Source of the DNA: Bacteroidales bacterium
GTDB lineage: Bacteria > Bacteroidota > Bacteroidia > Bacteroidales > UBA10428
Reading direction: 5' to 3'
Assembly (NCBI GenBank): GCA_016926235.1
Contig: JAFGOZ010000302.1
Coordinates: 1 to 9,734 of the forward strand
DNA: 9,734 nt
Below, one piece after another: positions 1 through 4,700 of this stretch. The stretch's first letter is position 1. Each line of letters starts with the position of its first letter. A program made the translations under genes and the position numbers. A model generated the notes under the pieces. That model made no database searches. It had not been told where the DNA came from and worked only from the letters and a program-made list of their open reading frames with translations.

Positions 1-257
1 AGCCTTTGTGACAAACTTGTTTACTTATAAGCTTTATTGAATGCTTATCCTATTTTTCCAAATTTTCAATAATTCCGGCAATTATTGTTACTATTGACTG
101 GTATTATAGCTCAAAAACCAACCTCGTTTTTGATCCAAGGGCAAACTTTACTCCCAATACAAAATATACGGTAACAATTGGCACCCAGGTACAGGATTTT
201 TTCGGCTCGCATCTGAAGGAAACTTATACTTTCTCATTTATAGTAAGACCTGAATAA
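1..257 (+). pseudogene. C-terminal remnant of an SbsA-type Ig-like (Big_5) surface protein
   Basis: The frame open from 12 to the TAA at 255-257 encodes about 81 residues that read like the last Ig-like domain of a secreted Bacteroidota protein. It has a strand resembling ISFsEpm (seen as ISFIECLS), then FSIIPA, then TNLVFDPRANFTPNTKYTV, then QDFFGSHL and a final YTFSF strand just before the stop. These match the SbsA Ig-like consensus (L-F-P near the centre, P-N-T-x-Y-T-V-T-I, v-x-D-x-x-G-x-x-L). The frame is interrupted by TGA at 9-11, and no ATG, GTG or TTG occurs in frame between there and the stop, so the segment cannot be translated alone. The other two forward frames also close by about position 40. 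I infer a gene broken by a nonsense change or an upstream frameshift; a sequencing error is possible. No T9SS sorting domain follows the Ig domain. Confidence 0.6.
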
Positions 258-279
258 CTCACTCTTCCATATATAGCTC

Positions 280-314
280 AAACCCTGCATCTTGAATATC
301 AGAATGCAGGGTTT
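280..314. terminator. Hairpin between convergent genes, probable bidirectional terminator
   Basis: An 11-bp perfect inverted repeat (280-290 with 304-314, core AACCCTGCAT / ATGCAGGGTT) encloses a 13-base loop. On the plus strand a short T run (312-315) ends the stem, just after the Ig-like remnant stops at 257. On the minus strand it lies 31 bases past the lipoprotein stop. A shared terminator for converging transcripts is the simplest reading. Confidence 0.7.
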
Positions 315-344
315 TGAATATTAAAGAGCTCCTATGCTATCATT

Positions 345-1433
345 TCACTTCCTTTTAGTTTTCCTCCCTATTATCAATGTAATCAAAGCAAGGAGAATAA
401 CAGCTCCTGAAGCGTAAAATGTCCATTTGTTTATAATGCGGGTTTCTGCGATCATTTCATAATCTTCCGTTAAAAACCGGTTGACTGTGAAAACAAATTG
501 CATTGTATCACCTTTTAGGCTATCAGCATTTGTATATGTTAACTGTCCAGGAATCAACAACTTATAATCTAACGGCTCACCAAAAAATGAAGACGCCCAT
601 ATATCAAATCGTTGATACACATCTTGCATTAAACTATCTTTGTTTTCTCTTAAGGCGAGAATATCTCCATTGGCATCAAGTAAGCTATCTGCGATTTCGT
701 ATAAATCATCATAATCCAGGTCAAATATAGAAAATGCCTCATATAGTGTATCCTCTATAGCATCCAGCAATGAAATATAATCTAATCTTTTCTCCGTATT
801 CTTCAATTGATTATGCAAGGCATCAAAATATACATTAAAAAATGTAGTTTTTAACCATGTATTATATTTGTCTTCAATGGTATCTTTTTTCTGCAATATC
901 TCAAGCGAGTCTAATCCGTTAAAAAGAGGAATCGTATCAGAATCTGTGTCCATTGCCCAATACTCTTCTTCTGTCACATATTTGCTTAGGGATTCTCCTT
1001 GAACAAGGTTTCCATAAGTCTCAATATATTTATAATAGGTATAAAACCATCTGAATTTTTTTCTGAACAATACAGAGCGGTTTAGTAATGCGAAGTAATT
1101 ACCAGTATCAGCATATTGCATATTCAATTCTTCAACGCTTTGATACTTTCTATAATAGAAATATGTGGTATCAACCCTCATTTTCTCTTCTTCACAATCC
1201 TTAAAAAGTACTGAATCGACCTGGAAAGTCATACTCCAGGTTGAATCAATGGAAATCGGAAAGTTTTCACATTTCAGGTCTTCACTATTTATATCCTTTA
1301 CCATCAGGGTTCTTTCACAAGAACCATCAATGTTAATTTTTGTAAGTATTGTAAACTCATGGGAATCATAACATCCTCCCAGAAATAGCAGGAATGTTAA
1401 AACTATAAATATCTTAACATTAGACTGTTTCAT
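345..1433 (-). CDS. Lipoprotein with C-terminal membrane helix, third gene of a sigma/anti-sigma operon
   Basis: Function unknown. The 362-residue product begins with a lipoprotein signal peptide: a basic start, a hydrophobic stretch and the lipobox LGGC with the acylated cysteine at residue 21. Residues about 22-335 are predicted extracytoplasmic, rich in acidic and aromatic residues, with an early NIDGSCERT segment and a late LIPGQLTYTNAD segment. A single hydrophobic helix at about 337-356 is followed by RKTKRK, so the C-terminus should be cytoplasmic. Lipid anchor and helix together place it in the inner membrane. The late 'PG-x-L-x-x-T-N-A' segment before a C-terminal helix loosely recalls LppM-type domains, but I would not assign the family. 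It starts 12 bases after the anti-sigma gene behind a strong AGGAGG site, so it is almost certainly co-transcribed. A role as target or modulator of the sigma pathway is inference from position. Confidence 0.85.
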   Translation of the reverse strand: MKQSNVKIFIVLTFLLFLGGCYDSHEFTILTKINIDGSCERTLMVKDINSEDLKCENFPISIDSTWSMTFQVDSVLFKDCEEEKMRVDTTYFYYRKYQSVEELNMQYADTGNYFALLNRSVLFRKKFRWFYTYYKYIETYGNLVQGESLSKYVTEEEYWAMDTDSDTIPLFNGLDSLEILQKKDTIEDKYNTWLKTTFFNVYFDALHNQLKNTEKRLDYISLLDAIEDTLYEAFSIFDLDYDDLYEIADSLLDANGDILALRENKDSLMQDVYQRFDIWASSFFGEPLDYKLLIPGQLTYTNADSLKGDTMQFVFTVNRFLTEDYEMIAETRIINKWTFYASGAVILLALITLIIGRKTKRK

Positions 1434-1440
1434 GATTTTG

Positions 1441-1447
1441 TCCTCCT
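1441..1447 (-). promoter_or_regulatory. Strong Shine-Dalgarno site overlapping the anti-sigma stop codon
   Basis: Read on the minus strand the bases are AGGAGGA, eight bases from AGGAGG to the lipoprotein ATG at 1433. The first two bases of the site are the last two bases of the anti-sigma TAG stop (1448-1446). No other start in this window has a comparable site, which fits the general rarity of Shine-Dalgarno use in Bacteroidota and suggests reinitiation or deliberately strong translation of the lipoprotein. Confidence 0.8.
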
Positions 1448-2138
1448 AAATTTCTTTAAGTTTTTTAATTATAGCCCTTTGCTCCGGAGTAAGATCTTGT
1501 TTATATTCTGTTTCAATATTGGTAAGCAACTGCTCATATCCATTTCCCAACATGTTGCGCAATTGCATGTTTTCCTCCTCAAGGGTAAGGATTTGATTTA
1601 GCAGTTCGAAATATTCACTTCGTAATAGTTTTATTTTCTTTGAGTCTGTATTCAGATATTTTTCAAAATCAAGGTTTGTATTGTAAATCTGTGGAACCTC
1701 ACTTTTGGTAAGTGACGGATATTTCACTTTTTTTAATTCCTCACTCAGTCTGGATCTATCATTTACAAACTCAAAATGTTGAAGAGTCAACAATCCTATA
1801 AGCAGCATCGAGATAGTTGCTAAAACATATTTAACACGAGGGTAAAATAGTAAGTACCGGACATGATCAATTAACAATAAAAACCTTTCAATCAATGAAG
1901 TATGTTTGGTTCTTTGAATAGCAGAAATAATATTATCTGTCAGTTCTTGCGGATTACCAGGCTTAAGCCGTTCTTTTTTAATAAAATCAATTGTATGATC
2001 CAGTTTACCTTGTTGTTCCCATTCTTTTTTACAATGAAAACATGTATTCAAATGATTCCTCAATTGTTTGTCCTGTCTTGCCGAAATATTATCTATTTTG
2101 GCAAGCACAATCAAATGTTTATAATATGTGCATTTCAT
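1446..2138 (-). CDS. Membrane-spanning zinc-finger anti-sigma factor
   Basis: Predicted to hold the sigma factor encoded just upstream at the membrane until a signal arrives. The N-terminus carries the anti-sigma zinc-finger pattern: Cys3, then H29-x3-C33-x2-C36 (ZAS / zf-HC2 type). One transmembrane helix follows at about 102-120, giving a cytoplasmic N-terminus and a periplasmic C-terminal half. That half (about 121-230) has a likely coiled coil around 167-198 and ends in LTPEQRAIIKKLKE (216-229). The LTPEQ element recalls the LTxxQ motif of Spy/CpxP-type periplasmic stress proteins, but one motif in a helical region is weak evidence. Length is 230 residues. The ATG overlaps the sigma gene's stop as ATGA, typical of coupled translation of a sigma/anti-sigma pair in fixed ratio. 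The signal sensed is unknown. Confidence 0.88.
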   Translation of the reverse strand: MKCTYYKHLIVLAKIDNISARQDKQLRNHLNTCFHCKKEWEQQGKLDHTIDFIKKERLKPGNPQELTDNIISAIQRTKHTSLIERFLLLIDHVRYLLFYPRVKYVLATISMLLIGLLTLQHFEFVNDRSRLSEELKKVKYPSLTKSEVPQIYNTNLDFEKYLNTDSKKIKLLRSEYFELLNQILTLEEENMQLRNMLGNGYEQLLTNIETEYKQDLTPEQRAIIKKLKEI

Positions 2139-2719
2139 GATTCAACCGTTTTTGAAACCATTAATTTATTTTCAAGTAAAAGTTTCATGTTCTTTCGGGC
2201 ATAATAAATGTTACTCTTAATGTTACCATTTGACATGCCCGTAATAGTCTTTATTTCTTCAATGCTTTTTTCCTGAAGGAAAAATAAAACAAACATAATG
2301 CGTTGCTTTGGAGTAAGTTTCTCAGTCATTGTATTTATTAATGAAGCCATCTCTGCCTGAATAACCTTTTGTTCTATATCCTCGCCACTGCTTACATTGT
2401 TTTGTTGGGCTTTTAAAGCAGCCGTTGAACTTTGTATGTTTCTTCGTTTCTTCATTTTCAAATTATCCAGGCAAAGGTTAACTACAATTTTATACAGCCA
2501 GGTAGTGAACTTATTTTTGGAGTCATACTTCTTAATATTCTTCCATACCCGGATAAATGCTTCCTGTACAATATCCTTAGCGTCTTCCTCATTCGCCAGT
2601 ATTTTAAATGCCAGATTATAAGCAAAATCCTGATTGCTTTCCACCAGGAACCGGAATGCATCCAAATCTCCAGCCTGGCACTTTTTAATTATTAATAATT
2701 GTTGTGACTCCAAATACAC
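2135..2719 (-). CDS. ECF-family RNA polymerase sigma factor
   Basis: A 194-residue sigma-70 of the extracytoplasmic-function type, which directs RNA polymerase to a specific set of promoters. Region 2 spans about 20-90: YNLAFKILANEEDAKDIVQE followed by AFIRVWKNIKKY and FTTWLYKIVVNLCLDNLK, including the conserved DIVQEAFIRVW core. A basic linker (about 88-120) leads to region 4 at about 125-183, with LTPKQRIMFVLFFLQ, then EEIKTITGMSNGNIKSNIYY as the helix-turn-helix. No extra domains are present. The start is GTG at 2719; the frame is open upstream only to a TGA 39 bases away, with no ATG there, and the next alternative is TTG two codons in. The gene is first in an operon with the overlapping anti-sigma gene and the lipoprotein. 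No convincing promoter was identified in the 50 bases between the fhs terminator and the start. Confidence 0.93.
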   Translation of the reverse strand: MYLESQQLLIIKKCQAGDLDAFRFLVESNQDFAYNLAFKILANEEDAKDIVQEAFIRVWKNIKKYDSKNKFTTWLYKIVVNLCLDNLKMKKRRNIQSSTAALKAQQNNVSSGEDIEQKVIQAEMASLINTMTEKLTPKQRIMFVLFFLQEKSIEEIKTITGMSNGNIKSNIYYARKNMKLLLENKLMVSKTVES

Positions 2720-2769
2720 TGATTTTACTAATGATACGACGGGGAAGAAAAAAGGTCAAATGAGAATAC

Positions 2770-2804
2770 AAAAAAGCCTTGCCAGGGCTTAATACCCTGG
2801 CAGG
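2770..2804 (-). terminator. Rho-independent-type terminator of fhs
   Basis: An 8-bp perfect stem (2795-2802 with 2780-2787, TGCCAGGG / CCCTGGCA) with a 7-base loop. In the minus-strand transcript the stem is followed by AGGC and then six U residues (2775-2770). It begins about a dozen bases past the fhs TAG stop (2815-2817) and precedes the sigma factor start by about 50 bases, so it should separate the two transcription units. Confidence 0.8.
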
Positions 2805-2814
2805 TAAAAGAATA

Positions 2815-4455
2815 CTATGAAAGTCCTGTTGCCCTGCCATCAGGCAATACTTTTATTTTTAGGGCTGCAGGAACTTTAGGCAGTCCCGGCATGGTCATTA
2901 TATTCCCACAAATTACTACAACGAATCCCGCACCGGCTGATATTCGAACTTCATTCACCGTGATTTTAAACCCACCAGGCCTTCCAGTTAATTTCTCATT
3001 ATCAGATAATGATTTTGGTGTTTTTGCAATACAGACAGGCAGATTTCCGTACCCGTGTTGCTCATACAGGTCAATGTCTGTTGTCGCCCTGCGTTCAAAA
3101 TCAACGCCATCAGCCCCGTATATTTTTTTTGCTATTGTTTCTATCTTTTCCCGTATTGGCATGTCCAGGGGATATTGGTAAGTTAAAGGTTTATCTTGAT
3201 TGTCTTTTATACTTTTTATAACAGCGCTGGCAAGATTAACAGCCCCTTTGCCCCCTTTTTCAAAATGATTGGCTACAACTGCTTCCACACCCAATTTAGC
3301 ACAATAGTTGATAATATTAGCAAGATCCTCCTCCTTATCATCTGTAAACTTATTAATGGCAACAACAGGATTCAGTCCGAAAGAACGTATGTTCTCAATA
3401 TGTTTGGCAAGGTTTCCCAGACCTCCCCTGTCATTATAGCCTCCATGATAGGCCACAGCCTTGGCAGTGGCAACAATCACTACGGTATTAGGCTTTAATC
3501 CGGCACTGCGGCACTTTATATGGAAGAATTTCTCAGCACCGAGGTCACTGCCAAATCCTGCTTCAGTAACAACAAAATCAGCTAGTTTTAATGCCATACG
3601 AGTAGCGATAGCACTGTTAGTTCCCTGGGCAATATTAGCAAAAGGTCCTGCATGAACAAAAGCAGGGGTTCCTTCTAATGTCTGTACCAAATTAGGATGC
3701 ACCGTATCTCTTAAAAGGATTTGCATTGCACCCTGGGCTTGCAGATTTTCAACTTTAACTGGTTCTCCTTTGTAAGTAAATCCTATTACAGTACGTGCCA
3801 ATCGTTCACCCAAATCCTTAAAGTCTTTCGCAAGACAAAGCATGGCCATGACCTCAGAAGCAGGAGTAATATTAAAACCATCCTGCCGTGGCACACCATG
3901 TTTTACTCCACCAAGGCCAATAAATATCTCCCGAAGTGCCCTGTCGTTCAGGTCAATCACCCGGCGCCATACAATTCGACGGGGGTCAATACCTAACTCA
4001 TTACCATGTTGCAAATGGTTGTCAATTAATGCTGATAGCAGGTTATTTGATTTACTTACCGAGTACATATCACCTACAAAGTGAAGGTTAATATCTTCAG
4101 CAGGCATAACCTGCGCTGCTCCGGCGCCTGTTCCTCCTCCTTTGATACCAAAATATGGACCTAAAGAGGGCTCACGTAAACATATGGCTGTTTTGTTGCC
4201 AAGTTCTCTTAATGCATCCCCCAAACCAATGGTTGTTGTTGTTTTACCTTCACCCTGGGGCGTTGGAGACATGGCAGTTACAAGTATCAGGTTACCATCC
4301 GGAATATTTTGTCTTTCCTGTAGATGAGTTATAGGTACTTTGGCAATATAATGCCCGTGTGGTAATATACTTTCAGGCTCCAGGCCCAGTTCTGCGGCTA
4401 CGTCATAGATTTTTTTGAGATGGTAGTCATGATTAAGGTAGGTGAGTGAATTCAT
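2815..4455 (-). CDS. fhs: Formate-tetrahydrofolate ligase (formyl-THF synthetase)
   Basis: Catalyses ATP + formate + tetrahydrofolate to 10-formyl-tetrahydrofolate + ADP + phosphate in the cytoplasm, feeding purine and fMet-tRNA synthesis. The 546 residues are close to the usual length (about 555-560). Visible landmarks are the P-loop TPQGEGKTTTT (65-75), REPSLGP (94-100), EDINLHF (120-126), RVIDLNDRALR (165-175), NLVQTLEGTPAF (255-266), GPFANIAQGTNS (270-281), VVTEAGFG..LGAEKF (295-310), IYGADGV (445-451) and MTMPGLP (520-526). Both family signatures deviate: residues 103-113 read GIKGGGTGAGA where GxKGGAAGGGY is usual, and 328-339 read VATAKAVAYHGG where VAT(V/I)RALKMHGG is usual. The usual W-A-K-G-G-E-G segment reads H-F-E-K-G-G-K-G (397-404). 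The overall fold is clearly conserved. A good promoter lies just upstream and a terminator just downstream, so it is probably monocistronic. No other folate gene is adjacent. Confidence 0.96.
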   Translation of the reverse strand: MNSLTYLNHDYHLKKIYDVAAELGLEPESILPHGHYIAKVPITHLQERQNIPDGNLILVTAMSPTPQGEGKTTTTIGLGDALRELGNKTAICLREPSLGPYFGIKGGGTGAGAAQVMPAEDINLHFVGDMYSVSKSNNLLSALIDNHLQHGNELGIDPRRIVWRRVIDLNDRALREIFIGLGGVKHGVPRQDGFNITPASEVMAMLCLAKDFKDLGERLARTVIGFTYKGEPVKVENLQAQGAMQILLRDTVHPNLVQTLEGTPAFVHAGPFANIAQGTNSAIATRMALKLADFVVTEAGFGSDLGAEKFFHIKCRSAGLKPNTVVIVATAKAVAYHGGYNDRGGLGNLAKHIENIRSFGLNPVVAINKFTDDKEEDLANIINYCAKLGVEAVVANHFEKGGKGAVNLASAVIKSIKDNQDKPLTYQYPLDMPIREKIETIAKKIYGADGVDFERRATTDIDLYEQHGYGNLPVCIAKTPKSLSDNEKLTGRPGGFKITVNEVRISAGAGFVVVICGNIMTMPGLPKVPAALKIKVLPDGRATGLS

Positions 4456-4478
4456 GGTAGTTATTCATATTTATTAAA

Positions 4479-4508
4479 CAAATATAAATAAATATAAGAA
4501 TTTCTCAA
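4479..4508 (-). promoter_or_regulatory. Bacteroidota-type promoter for fhs
   Basis: On the minus strand a TTG (4508-4506) is followed by 19 bases and then TATATTTG (4486-4479). This matches the Bacteroidota housekeeping consensus of TTG near -33 and TAnnTTTG near -7 with 19-21 bases between. The start site would fall about 15-20 bases before the fhs ATG at 4455. The flanks are very AT-rich, which raises the chance of coincidental matches, but spacing and both boxes are exact. Confidence 0.65.
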
Positions 4509-4553
4509 TTTTAAACAGATAAAACCTTGATTAACTTACTCTAAATAATAATT

Positions 4554-4585
4554 AACCGTGCCTCAAAACCTAAAAAGGCACGGTT
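4554..4585 (-). terminator. Stable hairpin downstream of the T9SS propeller gene
   Basis: A perfect inverted repeat (4554-4562 AACCGTGCC with 4577-4585 GGCACGGTT, extendable by one A-T pair) with a loop of 12 bases after that extension. In the minus-strand transcript the stem is followed by AATTATTATTT, AU-rich but not a pure U run. It lies 115 bases past the T9SS gene stop and upstream of the predicted fhs promoter, so it most likely ends the T9SS transcript rather than forming an fhs leader. The rest of the 4456-4700 gap holds no open frame or RNA gene that I can see. Confidence 0.5.
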
Positions 4586-4700
4586 TGAAGATTTGTATAA
4601 ACATAGTGCCCGTTAACTTTATTTATGCACCCTTGTAATTAATTGAAATATAGCGTAATTTATCTGAATAAATTCTGTTGAATTACAGGTTAAAACAATA

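Noticed and set aside
337..349. A 13-base word (CTATCATTTCACT) shared with the minus strand at 8271-8259
   Set aside because: A single short AT-rich match in non-coding sequence near two gene ends is compatible with chance; no longer flanking similarity extends it.
2720..2769. Autoregulatory ECF promoter for the sigma operon (a TTTGACC ... CGTC arrangement on the minus strand)
   Set aside because: The spacing between the two elements is about 12 bases, shorter than the usual 15-16, and neither box is distinctive. A TTG-N20-TATCATTA alternative matches the housekeeping -7 box poorly.
2891..4327. Several plus-strand open frames of 60-100 codons opposite fhs
   Set aside because: They are antisense shadows of a clearly conserved enzyme gene, have no recognisable protein features and no supporting start signals.
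4456..4600. Possible tetrahydrofolate riboswitch or other leader RNA controlling fhs
   Set aside because: The predicted promoter leaves a leader of under 20 bases, the only stable hairpin (4554-4585) lies upstream of it, and no THF riboswitch-like conserved core is visible.
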